The notes: generated by a model not told the origin, from the letters alone. A stretch of DNA of 64,000 nt from Caprella mutica (GCA_947561585.1 CANNZV010000497.1:383593-447592), one strand, 5' to 3'; positions 1 to 15,000 are shown, numbered from the stretch's first letter. Made by a program: numbers and translations.

Positions 1-3000
1 AAAAACACATAAAAATATAATTCATTGATTTTTTAATGAAATGGCTGAGAATTTGAATTGGATGAACTTACCTCACTGTATTTAGGTCCGCAAACACGGG
101 TGGTTTGTTATTCACATCAATGATGGTAATGTTAACCACAGTCCGTGCCTTCAGTTGAGCTGAACCTATGCCCCCATCCAGAGCTATCACCTCAAGGGGG
201 TAAGATGTGGTCCGGGGCACGCTCCGGTCGGGGTCGAGAATAGCACCTACAAGTGTAGGTTTTTAGATAATACAACCACTCTTTAGAAACATTTCGGATC
301 ACGACCAGCCATCTTTATTGATCCATTAGTTCAACTAAAACATTTTAAATAGTTAAAGACGAGTCCACTAGTCTTACCTCTCGCAACAACGATGGTGCCC
401 GTATGGGCGTCAATGACGAATTTATCGACAGCTCCGGACTGTATTCTGTACACCACAGTGCTGAGCAGGGGACTGCCATCGGAGTCAGTAGCGTGAACCT
501 GTAACGGACGAGGAAGATTTAGTGAATGAGAAAGGGAATATTTAAAAGTGCTTTCATGATCATTTCTGACAACTACGAAAACTTCCACCATCGGGAAGTT
601 TTCGAACCATCGTGATGAAAAATAGGCAAAGGCCAAAGATTTCACAACTCTGCCCACTTCTTGGTGAACATAACAACTTAATACTAGGGAAGTAACATTT
701 CTAAGCTTTTATACAGATAAAACCTCAGCACCGCCTATTTAATCAAATAAAATTTGTATCCTTTGAATGAATTGATCAAATCTGACAATCTTTACCATAC
801 ATTTATGTAATGACTAGACAGTAATGGTATCAACATCCTATGACTCATGCCAATAAAGAACAATATATACCATACGTATCGTATTGTCTGTATAAAAAGG
901 GCTACGAAACTTTAATAGATAGTAGAGATAAAAACGATAGCAATGCTAATGAATAAAACTATTGAATGATATAGGGCATAGCTGATAGAAATGAATTAGA
1001 ATGCTTTTTTTACGTTACACTTTGATGTATCAAATTCATACATTTTAAATTGAAGTTAAATAAATGTATAGATTTTCTATGTCTTTCAAAAACAGAATTT
1101 AAAGTCTCTTTCAGAAACGTGAATATAAGAGTGAAAATAAGATAAATTTGTAATTCTATATCAATATATTACAATTCAAATATTGATTTGGTACAAAACT
1201 GAAGTTACATTATTAAAAAACAAAATTGACCGAATTTACAGAATTGTTGAGAAAGTACTAAGTTCTTTATTATCAGTTTTCAAATGTTTTGCCCGAATAA
1301 GTAGTTCTTGAAGTAATATAATCTCTCTAAGAAAAGAAGAAAGATAAGAGTTATGATCTGAACTTCATTTCTAAGAAATATGATTCTAGGAAAATCGAAC
1401 ATGGTCTAGCAACAGCCAATTTGGTACGTCTTATCACTTAGTGGAATATAGTCAAATTTTAAAAGATAAGCTTCAACAAACAAAGATATTTATTTACCTT
1501 AATATTAATTGTGTTGAGAAGAGTGGATAGTTATGCGTGGGTTATATTCGTCCCCACACGGGATTTCAGGTCATTAAGAACTTCAGGAGAGAGCGAACAA
1601 CCATCCAATTGAATTTCAGTTGGTTTCGAATGAATTTTTTCAACTGCCCCAACCAACCAGTCAACTGATTCGTCGGTGATACCAAAGAATCTCAGCCAAA
1701 TGTTTCCACCTTTCACGCAGTTCTCGATAGAGGTGACTCCAGAAAGATTCGTTTCTGGGGATATGTTGATTCGAAGATACAGAGCTTTTAGAGAATTCAG
1801 ATTGAAGAGGATTGAAGACAGTGAGGCCAGACTTTCAGCAGTCGAGACTCTCAGACTCAACTCTCGTAACCTCTTCATGTGACGCAAAGCGTAGCTTCCC
1901 TGTGAACCCAGATGACCCCAAAATTCAGTTATGTTTCCGGCCGGTTGAAGAAGCTCAACAAAGTCATCATTAATGTCACTTTCATTGATAGAATAGAAGT
2001 AATGCTCCATTCTTATGATCACGCTAGTTTGTGGACAAATTGCCAATGCATTGAGTAGTTCTACAGTTCCTGGACAGTCTGAAGATATGATGACTTTTTT
2101 AGGTCTGTACGCATCCAAACGTATGAGTTCAGCCACTGCTACGTTCTCCTCAAAAAAGTAGCTGTTGCCATTCCAGGTAGTCTTCCACTGTAGTTGTTTG
2201 GATACAGCAGAACAAATTTTCTGGGACTGACCAGTTTCACTCACCAACTGAAGCCATTGGAATGAATTCCCAGTGGCATATTTCGCATACAGAGAAGTTA
2301 GTTTATTGGCTACTTTTTGTCGCATGTCTTCACTCAAAGACCAAATTCCAGCAGCTATAATGAAACATTCGGCAGATAATTTTCTCCTCTCTATCTCAAG
2401 ATTATCCACATGCCATCCGTAACAACACCGTGATATCAGACTTTTCTTCTCGCACAATTTACCAGCTAGGTACACACCGATCAGAAGTTCTTTGAACGCT
2501 GAATGAGCCAAATAACAATGGTTTTCAGAAAATATCAAAAAGGGGTGGAAAAGCTCCTGGTAGTTGGATGATGGCCTTCTCACTTCGATTAAGCCATCCA
2601 TGAGCTCAATGGAAGTATCGCTAGCTTCTTCACACCAAACTGTCTCGCACAATTCCCGAACACAAAAGTCAGCAAAACTGTGAGGGTTTTCCGTTTCATA
2701 AGCAATTTTGAGCATTTGGTAATCGGCTGAGCGAAGGTGGAAGTCTATCATGACGCTCATGGTCAATTTTGATAGACAGGTTGCTGATGTCAGGAAAGAA
2801 TTTCCTCTTTTCCACAGATACATTGAAATGAGGACAAAAAGAGGATGACGAAAGCTGGACTCTAAATTCATAGAATCATAAAGAGCACAAAATTCTTTAG
2901 TTGAAACATCATTTTCAAAGTAAAACTTGACAAATTTATATAGTAATATTTCATCGAGACATAGTAGCTCATAGATAGCGGCATTTTCTCGGTAGTTGAT

Positions 3001-6000
3001 AACGAGAGTTTGAATAGTCTTGGCCATATCATGTCTGCATGTGAAAATGATGCGTGTGCCATGATTCATCTTTTTTATCTCATAGATGAGATCATTAATT
3101 TTACCCACTTCAGACTGAGAATTAATTTCTGCTATGAAAAGGAGTCTCATTTCTTCAAGATATTTGGATGCAAAGGCGTTCAGGAGTTCGGTACTCGAGT
3201 TAATATCTAGAACTTCTGCAATATAGTCTTCGATTGTCTGGCTACCAGTGAAGTAAGACGAGGTGATCGGTACTAAAGCATCGTAATCAAACGGACAGTT
3301 AATATCATTCATACGTTTGCTCCATTTACAAAGGAAGTATTTAACTAGATAAGATTTTCCGGAACCCATGGGGCCAATGACGATATTGTATTTTTTATTC
3401 TCAGCTATTTTCATGAAGTGATTAAGGTGAATTCTTTTGCTGGAATATCGGTCAACTAAAGCGAGAGGAGCAGCTGCAGTAACAGGTAGAAAATCACAAG
3501 CATATGAATCGAACCATTTCCACATATCTATAGTAGTGAATTTCTTTCTTATCAGCACCAGAAAAGCTTGTCTTACTCTGTGGACGTATTTACCAATATT
3601 GCTTTGACGGATAGCGTTCACATATTCACTAGCAACGTTCGTTGCCTCTTCAGAATCAAAAGCAATTGGTACTTGAATTGATTTCAATTGTTCAACTACA
3701 ATTTCTTCGAAATTAGTCAATAGAGGATTCTTCTTCTCACGAAAAGCTCTCACTTCATTTTTCAACTTTTGAACCTTACGATCGAAAGAGTGAACCGCTT
3801 CTTGAAAATTGGAAGTGGATTTCATTTTCGAAGCTGAGTTACTGAAGTACAATTTTAAATCACTCTCATCCCCATCAACTAAATCATCGTTCTTAGACAT
3901 TGTAGGATTTTGAAAAACATATTGTTCACTTTCGTATCCCACACTGTCATCTAGACCATTCTCATCAGATTCGGAAGAAACAAAATCAACTTGAAATCCA
4001 CCATTGGAAGTTCCTTCTTTCTGATACACCCCTGAGTAGTTTTTAGTGTTCGTGAAGTGAAAACTAGAATTCCTACTAGTCTTTCGTACAAGTTGATTGG
4101 AATGAATGGTGCTACAGAGAGAACGACGTCCAGCGGCTTCTCTGATACGAGTTTGAAGTATCGACTGTTTTCTTGCATTTTTGTAGGATATCTTTGCATC
4201 CTTTAATTTATTTCTTTTACTTCTGGAGATGGACTCTAAAACTGACTTAGCAAAATTGATAATTCCTGTAAATAAACTATCGACGATAACAGCTAATTCT
4301 TGAGTTCGGATGCTGATCATATTATCTGTGAGTTTCAAATCCAAGTGACAGGTTGTTAAAGGCACGTGGTTAATTCTGTGTAATAACTGAATGAGATCAA
4401 CAGGTAAATCTCTAACGAGTTTGGTTAGAACTGTAAACGCAGCTTCTTCCGTCAAGTTCTTAGGACCACTTGAACTAGCTAATTCAGCCATAATCAGAGA
4501 ACCAGCACACACGACCAATTGTTTCTTCTTCCAGTTAAGTGCTTCGATACACCACTCCTCTATGGTTTGATACGTTTTATCTGTATTATAAACTTCCCAA
4601 ATAATTGAAAGCGAAGTACGAATAGCAACACTTTTTGCATTTTTGGTACATTTGCCCCATTTGAGCATGTTTAGACTAAAATCTACTGCGTCTCCCATTT
4701 CCATATCACAGAATCAGCAGATAACTTAACTATACAACGACACAACTCCTTAAGAACTGAACTGAGAAAAACTGGCATGTAGATGACACATCCGGCCAAG
4801 TATGCTAATCTTTAGGAAACGACAATTCTTACATAGAGATAAAGAGTTGAACGCGCCCTAATTACTTAAAAGTAATCATATCTATCTAATCACAGAAATT
4901 CATTAACTATTTTAACTTAGGTTTAAGAATATGATATTCAATTTAAGGAGCTCATCTCCGAATGCTGAAATATGGTATTGACGATCACTTGGGTGGGGTG
5001 GAGAGCTTTACGTAAATCACGGCTTTTGTTCGATGGCAGTCTCATGTTGTTTATAGTTAGGGATTCGCATGAACAACCGAGTTGCTTCACTATACGAATT
5101 GCAACCCCAATACGCTGGAGGTTGAAGCCATTCAAGGCTAATGAAAATTTAGCCTTACCAATATCTATTGAAGGAAGCTCCTGGTAATCTTCTACTCTGA
5201 AGTTAAAAGTCAATGCTATCCTTTTCAAATGTTGTCTGATGTTTTTAAGAGACTTGGCAAATTCAACGACAGTGTCATAAGTAGAAATAGTGATATCAAG
5301 CGTCCTCAAACCTTTTAGGTAACGTAACCCAATAGCCCCTTGTTTACTGACAGATCCTTGTATATTGTATATATTACTTTTTCCTGCGAAGCGATCTATG
5401 ATCTTGTCAACATTATAAGTTCCTGCGCTGCAATTGACTTTCATAACCGGTTTCTTAGTTACAGCCTTCAAGATATCCTTCAAGCCGGGCTCAATACTAC
5501 TAAACTTCACTTCCTTAATCAAAACGGCAGAATTTTCGATCAGAAGAGCCATAGCTTCATTGTTCTTCCCAGACGACTGAGAAGGGGTCCAGACCGAGAC
5601 ATTAGAAGTATTCAAATTCCGAATGCAATTTGAAATGGACTCGTGGTATCCTGTTTCTCTCAAGAGTGTCGCCCAATCTGCTGTACTTGGTCCTTCTGGT
5701 GAGTAACATTGATTGAAAAGGTCAATAATGGTTTCTAATTTCGATGATACGAGATGAGTTGGGCATCTTTTCGTTAGAGAACACAAGAATATGTAGGTTT
5801 GTAGAAGAGAATCTTTTCTGGCAATGACACGAGAGCTGAGCAGCGTTGTGGATATGTTCCTCTTGATACTAGGAATCCATGATTTCATCTTAGAGAGTCT
5901 ATGTATTAAACACATAGCACAAAGAAATTCTTTCAGCAGGTGATGAACATAGAATATCTGATTGGAATTGGTTGTACCTATTATATTCATAGATACAACA

Positions 6001-9000
6001 AACGGGTACAAAGGCTCGTAATTGTACGACGAGTCTGCTGTGTAATTTTCATTGAAGCCAAATATTTCTTTGGTAGCTCGGTGTTCAATAGATTTGAGTG
6101 TCTCGCTTGAATATTTGATTTCTTTTGGATACTTGAGCGTTTTAATACTTTGTTTGGTTATGATACTCTTAGAAGCTAGATCATAGAAAATTTTGAATAT
6201 TTCAGTTGAGGACCTAAGTTCATTGATGGTGAAAGAATATCTTTCATCTCGCCAAAGTTTTAGCAAATATGCTAAAGTGAGAGGATACAGTAAAGCCATT
6301 TGGGTATCGTAATTTAGATAGTAGGAGAACTCCCTAGCTGTCTCATCTATAATGGATGACCGAGGACAAATGCTGTGAAGATAATCCAAAGACAATTCCA
6401 AAACTTCCGGTCTAGACAGTGGAAGTAGAGAAGCGCAATTGTACAAGGAATTATTTTTCTGTAGAAATGTTTCCACTCGTTGGCTGGAAAACGAACGACA
6501 ACAAATCAAAAGCTTGTTAGAGTAGCTCATATTCCTAATCAATTGTTTGATGGCACTTTCAACTGATTCAGAGAAGCTGCAGTCGAAATCTATCATGTAA
6601 AGTACTTTCATCTTGCCAAGGGAACGAAAAATATCTTCCTGTGCTCTGGATTTCTTTTCAGCCATGCTGATCTTGAAAATTTTCTCCTGAATCAAGTGTC
6701 TAAAGGAACTTGAAACTACAGAAGAAGTCGGAATGTACAGTACAACATCAAAATCCGAAACACCATAGAAAAAGTCATCTTTGGATTTCAGGAAACACTG
6801 AAGCAATCTGTATAATATTTCTGTCTTACCAGAACCAGGGGGACCAGTTAGCAGTAGAATATCCGTGATGTGTTTAATGATGACAGTTCTATCGATTATT
6901 CTATCAGGCTCATGAATCATAATTCTGTTCTGCAGATTGTATATAACAGAGTTAGTCAATTTCTTTCCACCACTCAAGATCCAGCATGGTAAATTGTATC
7001 TCCTTCCGGAAATTCTACTCCAATACGCTTCAATGTTCGCTTTCCCCAGAGAATATAATTTACCAACCCATATATTCGTAGCTTCTTTTATGATGTAATT
7101 CGTCTTCACGATTTCTTCATCACTTACAGTGTCATTCCACACTGAATTTAATTTGAATTTAACTGTGAGCGAATTGGTTCTCCTAACCACATTTTCATAG
7201 AGAGTTTCTAGAGCTGCAATTTCTTTCCGAACCATCGATCGTCGAAGAGAATTGTTAGTTAGATTCCTCTTGGCAGTCTTTATGTTAATGGAGAGCGTAT
7301 TTTCATCTTTAAGAGTAGTGAACCGATGTCCCAGCTCCAGAGTATGGCCATTTCTTTGAAGATCGCATTCATCAGAGATGACTGCCACAGCTTTTTCGAG
7401 AGTCAAGTGACTGAGGTCTTGCTTCATATCCAGTAGAGAACTGCTATCACTTGCAACTCTTTCAGTTAGACATTTGTTAACATGATGCAACTCACTGATA
7501 GTTTCTTCGATTAAACCGTGGCAGAAATATTTCACGTCCACACTCAACTGCTGTACTTTATCGTACAATAATCGGAAATAAGATTCATCAATCGAACTGC
7601 AGTGACAAATGTAGTAAAGGAAGTTGGTGAAGAACCGAAGTTCTTTGGAGATGCAGGGAGGGATTGGGTAATTCACTTCATCTTTGAAAGTCAATATCAG
7701 GGTTTCTTTTATGATTTTCTTGAGATGTGTAATGTACGGATCAATGATTGAATTGTAGACAACTAAAACACGAGTCTTCATGTTTTCAGGAGCCATCTTC
7801 ATTTCCTAATCCACAAAAGATAAACTATATGCAAAACTGTCCACATAACTTTTGAATTAGCATAATTAGCCAAACAATAATTCATCTAATGTTCAATTAT
7901 TTTAATCTAGAAAAGAGAAAGCAACCCAATTAGAAAACTGTTATTTGTGGGTATGTAAGAGATTTAATTCATCACGTTACCCCCTTCACAGTCTAGCACA
8001 AACAACCCTAAAGCAACATTTAGCCATCACTCCACCACGACCTTAACAACACTAACAGTCGCTAGCAGGAACAAAGATACACAGTCTGTTCGTGCGTTTC
8101 AGGGGGGCGTGGCATGGTTTGTCTCGGCCAGATAAGCCTTATCTTATCTTTGCTTGTTCAGAAGATATATTCAGTAAACAGAATCACAGACTTAATTATT
8201 AATCGCAGTAGTGGGTGGGTAATTAACGACCCTTCCATTGATAGGATTTTGCGTCATAGGTAGCTATACATATTTACTGTTATTAATACTTATTATTATA
8301 TAATGAAGTTTTACCACCATGCTATTAATACTCACTCACCAATAACAATGAAGGTAATACCAACACCTAGCATTTTATTGAGTAAAGAAAAATGCTGAGT
8401 AAGCTATTTCGACTTGATGAGCTTGAAGAGATTTTTTTAAATGTAATTATTTATTCAAACACCTCTACAATATGCATATTGAACAATTGCATAATATTGT
8501 GAGGCAATGTAATAACTATATACTCTGTAATGTGATATGAACTCTAAATCAACAGTTCACTGTTAGGGTTACTACTCTATTACCGTTAAGTCAATAATGC
8601 AGTTAGTTACTGGTTAAACAGAGTAAATAAGAAATGGCATTTTAGATGGTAAAATAATAAAAACCTCGACAATTCAAAGAACAGGCAATAAAAAGATTAG
8701 AGAGACTATATTTACAACCGATATCGATGCATTTATATCATTTTATCTTATTTACAGTGAAGTGTTAACAAGAAAAATTATGCGAAGGTTTTTTTAATAG
8801 CTATAGAAAACAATAGAACATTAGCAATTAACTATAGAGGATTCTTTATAAATGATTCATTATAGATGATTCATTATAGATGATTCATTATAGATGATTC
8901 ATTATAGATGATTCATTATAGATGATTCATTATAGATGATTCATTATAGATGATTTATTATAGAAGTGGTTGAATCCTGATAGAGGATTTATTGACCAAC

Positions 9001-12000
9001 CGAAATGACTAACCTTCAGGACGGTGGTTCCCCCAGGGGTGTCCTCTGGGATGGTGTTCCTGTAGAGGACCCTATCGAACTCAGGGGCGTGATCGTTGAT
9101 GTCAGACAAGTACACCAACACGTTCGTGAGACTCGAAAGGGACGGTACACCCAAATCATAAGCCTGAGAAGAAGATATATCGATCATTATATATTTCGCA
9201 AAACTGTGAAAGGTTATGTTTTGACAGGCATTATTATTACCGTACGAATTAATTTATTTGAAGATTGTTTTTCTCCAACAGAATGACTTGAATTTAATAT
9301 TTAAATGCAATTTATAGATAAGAGAACCTAGATTACTAGTCGCTATCATATTACGTATAGGTAAAGCACTAGAGTAACTATAGTAAACAATAACTGTACA
9401 GGGTACGGTAGAACTCCTCTATAGTGAACTAGTTAGACAGTACCCGGTATAGTGAAAAAAATAGCGTTCAGTTTTCAAAATCTGATGGTTTTAGACTGGC
9501 TTTCATGGCAGAGCAAAGAAAATTTGTTCACTGTATGGGTGTTCAATCACTATAGAGGAGTTATACACTGTACTGTTAGAACATCTTAACAGTGTAGTAT
9601 AACTCTTCTATAGTGAGATTAAAGATGGCGATGGTATTATTCCCATAACAATTACAGTTCTCACCTTAACAATTACAGTTCTCACCTTAACAATTACAGT
9701 TCTCACCTTAACAATTACAGTTCTCACCTTAACAATTACAGTTCTCACCTTAACAATTACAGTTCTCACCTTAACAATTACAGTTCTCACCTTAACAATT
9801 ACAGTTCTCACCTTAACAATTACAGTTCTCACCTTAACAATTACAGTTCTCACCTTAACAATTACAGTTCTCACCTTAACAATTACAGTTCTCACCTTAA
9901 CAATTACAGTTCTCACCTTAACAATTACAGTTCTCACCTTAACAATTACAGTTCTCACCTTAACAATTACAGTTCTCACCTTAACAATTACAGTTCTCAC
10001 CTTAACAATTACAGTTCTCACCTTAACAATTACAGTTCTCACCTTAACAATTACAGTTCTCACCTTAACAATTACAGTTCTCACCTTAACAATTACAGTT
10101 CTCACCTTAACAATTACAGTTCTCACCTTAACAATTACAGTTCTCACCTTAACAATTACAGTTCTCACCTTAACAATTACAGTTCTCACCTTAACAATTA
10201 CAGTTCTCACCTTAACAATTACAGTTCTCACCTTAACAATTACAGTTCTCACCTTAACAATTACAGTTCTCACCTTAACAATTACAGTTCTCACCTTAAC
10301 AATTACAGTTCTCACCTTAACAATTACAGTTTTCACCTTAACAATTACAGTTTTCACCTTAACAATTACAGTTTTCACCTTAACAATTACAGTTCTCACC
10401 TTAACAATTACAGTTCTCACCTTAACAATTACAGTTCTCACCTTAACAATTACAGTTCTCACCTTAACAATTACAGTTCTCACCTTAACAATTACAGTTC
10501 TCACCTTAACAATTACAGTTCTCACCTTAACAATTACAGTTCTCACCTTAACAATTACAGTTCTCACCTTAACAATTACAGTTCTCACCTTAACAATCAC
10601 AGTTCTCACCTTAACAGTTAGGTTAAAGAAAGCGTTGGTATTATTTCCTCTCATCATTTCATAGTCTAGCGCAGTCTTAGGCATCAGTTCACCAGTAATT
10701 TCATTGAGGCTGAAGTTACCTAGCAAATCTCCTCCAATTATCGAGTACCTCACTTCGTGATTCGATGTACCTGTCGATAAAAAACAGCAAAGGTGAAAAG
10801 AAGAACAGGTGAATCATCTTGACACAATGGAGTTAATTCAAGTCCCTATTTAGTGTTATTTTACGTGTTCAGTTCTTTATCTTTCACTTTGTTATCTGCT
10901 ACCAAGAAATGAAATGATAACAGAAACAATTAAATAAATGGTGAATAATTGAAAGAAAACATTATTGAATAATAGTGTTATTAATGGATCGAATGAGTGC
11001 AACTTCTAAGAATTTTACATTACTATTTGCACTATGGGATTTAAACTCATAATTAGGGTAAGTTACGAATTAGCGGTCGGTTTCACATCTTCGATCACAT
11101 AAGAAAAACTATATAATAATAATTATTTAATTTTTATTGGTATCAATGATACCTGCAGGTAAAAATTAAATAATTATTACATAATTTTGTCTTAAATGAC
11201 CGAAGATTTGAAACTGTCTGTTAATTCGTAACTTACCGTACCGCATCTCACGGTAGCGCTATGATTTCTTTACCCCTCACCGTTAAGATCCGCATCTTTG
11301 GCGTGGATGATCACCGGGTCTGGGAAGGCAGGTCTGTTCTCATCGATGGCAAACTGGTACCGGGACAGAGTGAATTGGGGTGCATTGTCATTCACATCCT
11401 CGACTATGATGTGAACACTTACGGAGTTCCTATGCAAGGGGAGTTGCAATTAATAAACTGTTAAATTTAATATTCTGGTTTGAAAATATATTCTCGTTAC
11501 AATTAATTAGAAGAGAGTTTGAATAGAGAAAAACGATACCGTAGAAGTCCTTTATAGTGAATGTAAAGTGCTGAGTAAGAGAACTGCTCCGTATAGTGAA
11601 CAAATTTTCTTTAGTCTGCCATAAAATAGTCATAAGTCTTAGAAAACTAAAGGCTATCTTATGGCAAACTAAAGAAAATTTGTTCACTATACGAGGTAGT
11701 TCATTACTCGGTACACTACATTCACTATAGAGGAGTTCTACTGTGTTATATCTTATACCTGTTTCCCTTTCCGTTGTTGTCCCTGGCCTCTACAGTGACG
11801 AAGAATTCTCCCACGTCTTCCCTGTCCAGAGTTTGGTCCTCCCTCAGCAGTATGTCCCCATTGGTGGGATTCAGAACCAGTCTGTGGGGGACAACAGGGC
11901 AAGTGAAAACATAAAAATGTCTTTCCACCAGACTTTTTGCTAAGCTCCTCCTACTTTTTACACGAGAGTATAAGAAAAAACGATATAATTATTATTTATT

Positions 12001-15000
12001 TCAGTTGGTATCCATAATACCTGCAGGTACTGAAATAAATAATTCAAATGATGGTTTAAATGGTTTAAGGTTATTTTAAACAGCTTAAAAGAAGATTCAA
12101 ATAAAAATCAAATGAATTAAAGGATACTAGAAAGGCTTAAAGGATAATTAAATTTTATAAAGGTCATTTTAACGGTTGACAGAATGGTACAAAGGTGAAT
12201 TTTAAATTATCCAATGCATGGTTCAATAGTACCGAAATGTCATAACAGAGCTAGAGTTGTAGGTATAGCAGGATATATCCTAAGAGTTGTAGGTATAGCA
12301 GGATATATCCTAAGAGTTGTAGGTATAGCAGGATATATCCCATACACATCAGTTACAGTTAGCAATAACAGGATACAGTTAAGAGATAGTCAGTGAGTAC
12401 AATGAGTGCATTATTCTTTGAAAAGTAGCTAGGAAGCACAACAATTCATTTCTTGGTCAAAAATGCACTTTTTTAAATAAATAAATGCAAAAAGAGAATT
12501 GATTATTATTTTGTATTTAACTCAATAATTCTTTTCAGATAGTTATGGTGGGGCAAAAGAAGAATAAGTGGGGCCATGGTTAATAATCGGTAGCACCACC
12601 ATAACTATCTATCTGGGTTGTTACATTACAATATGGTAAATTATGTAACTTAACAAATGTAAAATATAATATTAACTATAACTGATAATTCGTATCAAAT
12701 TCATTTAAGTGGAATATTAGTTACGTTAAAAAGAACATATTTGAATAATAATCAAACATAGACCTTTATTATCTACCCAAATGAATAATTTTATTGGAGT
12801 TGGTAAGTTACGAATTTGTGGTCAGTTTCACATCTTCGGTCATATAAGAAAAAAATATATAATAATTATTCAATTTTAATTTACTATTATTATCTAGTTT
12901 TTTCTTATATGACCATAGTTGTGGAACAAAAATTCGTCACTTACGCTAAGTCTGAACATATCACTTCGAGACTATAGAGTAGAACTCCTCTGTAGTGAAC
13001 TCCATCTAGTTCAGCGCAACTTCAACTAGTTCACTATAGAGTTCACTTCACTATAGACTCATAGAGGATTAAAGAGATGAATAGAAAACGGACATTTTTC
13101 ATGGCAGACTATAGAAAATATTTTATTTCTATTTGAAATAAATTCATCTGGAGAGCATTTTATTTCTCCATGACTCTAAAAATCAGCATGGTTCACGACA
13201 CATGACTTCACTATAGAGGAGTTGAACTGGCAGAACTCCTGTATAATGAAATATAACTAATTTACTATGTAGATATTCATAGAACTCACTGAAATTTGTG
13301 GCAAACTAAACTAAATATGTTTACTACAAAGGTAAGTTCACTATAGAGGACTCTACTATTAAGGGTGGTTCACTGTAGAGGAGTTCTACCGTAACTACAC
13401 TATTTACCTGTTTGCGTAAGTTCCTCTCAGGTCAGTGTATCTAATGCCGTCAGTCCCGTAAATGCCACTGTCTGGGTCAAAGGCCTTCACCCGGGCCAGA
13501 ACACTTCCCCCGGGGGTATCCTCCATAATTCGTGACTGAAAAAACAAACAATTTCTATTAATCGACTGAAATAGAAGAGATATGGTGAAGAAATTCAGCT
13601 ACGTTACATAAGAAAGTGTACTGTTTTCCCCCTTTAAAGAGTGACTGTGGAGTTTGATCTTTAACCGAATTCATTCAATATAATAACTCTATTCCAGTCA
13701 ATCATGAGTAAATAAAAATTTGCACAGTACATTAACAGGATAAAAGTTATGAAATGACAAAAAATCATATAATTCGAGCCGCTGGTTCCCTAATTATCAT
13801 TGTGTAAAGAATCCTCTTAAATTTCGTCAGTCTAATTAGTGTTAATCATTGTAGGTAGGGTGAGAGATGGCTACCGTCAAGGTTAATGTACTGTATTACA
13901 TACACTGTATATTAACCTTGAGTTAGTGTATCACCTTACCAAGTTACTAACACTCTTTATAGGTATATGAATCACACTGCACTATAATCTAAGTGTGAAT
14001 AAAATTGCGCGGATTTATATTATCAGGGTTAAATTTTCTATTAATTATTTAGTAAACATTTCGACTATATCTATAGTTCATTTTCAGGATCTGAAATAAA
14101 TAAACTAAATTTTAGTCATGCTAAAATATATCTTCGAACTTTGATTGCTACTATGGTTATAGTTAACATAGTTAGTTACCTGGTAAGTGTCATCTTCAAA
14201 GACTGGGACATTGTCGTTAGTGTCTCTGATGAAAACAGACACAAGACTGGAGGAAGATTTTGGGTTCACTGCGACTGATTCTTTGGCCACTATGGTGAAG
14301 TTAACCACTGCAGAAAAGAGGTAAACACTCAATTGCTGACAATTCATATATACAAAGAACTTTTTTCTGATATTTAGTGAGAATCCTGTCACTTAAAGCT
14401 TATATGTAAAAATATTACCAAATAGACCGCGCACCGTTATTTTACATCACATGACGTCATCTTACATCACATAATAAAATGTTTTATTTAGTAACAATTT
14501 AATAAAAGATTTTATTTAAAGTATATAAGGATAAATAGATAAATCTATTTAAATATTGTTGATGACTTAATATGGTATATAATACCGTTATCAATCTCTA
14601 GATAGGTACATGTGTAAAATGACAGATCATGTTGTGACGGGTAGAGTTACTTACTAGTGAGTCATTTCGGTACTAGTGAGTATGACAGAGTATTAAAGAA
14701 CTAAAGTATTAAACTGAATACCTTATCAATTAATGGGGACATTATTTGACACATAATGTATCTACCATATGATTATATAGATAAAATTGTACAGAAAATA
14801 AATATTGCGTTATATAGAACAACACAAAGATTATTAAAGGGCCGTACACACGTAGGTTTTTTTAAGTTTATCGATTTTTCTTATATTCTCGTGGAAAAAG
14901 TAGGAGGAGCTTAGCAAAAAGTCTGGTCAAAAGACTTAAAAACCCTACGTGTGTACGGCCCTTTAAACTAGTTCCTGTTTAATCAATAACAACAAATTAC

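Noticed and set aside
331..657. 108-codon frame around exon 15
   Set aside because: Only 378-498 is exon; the rest is intron read through, as shown by splice sites and phase on both sides.
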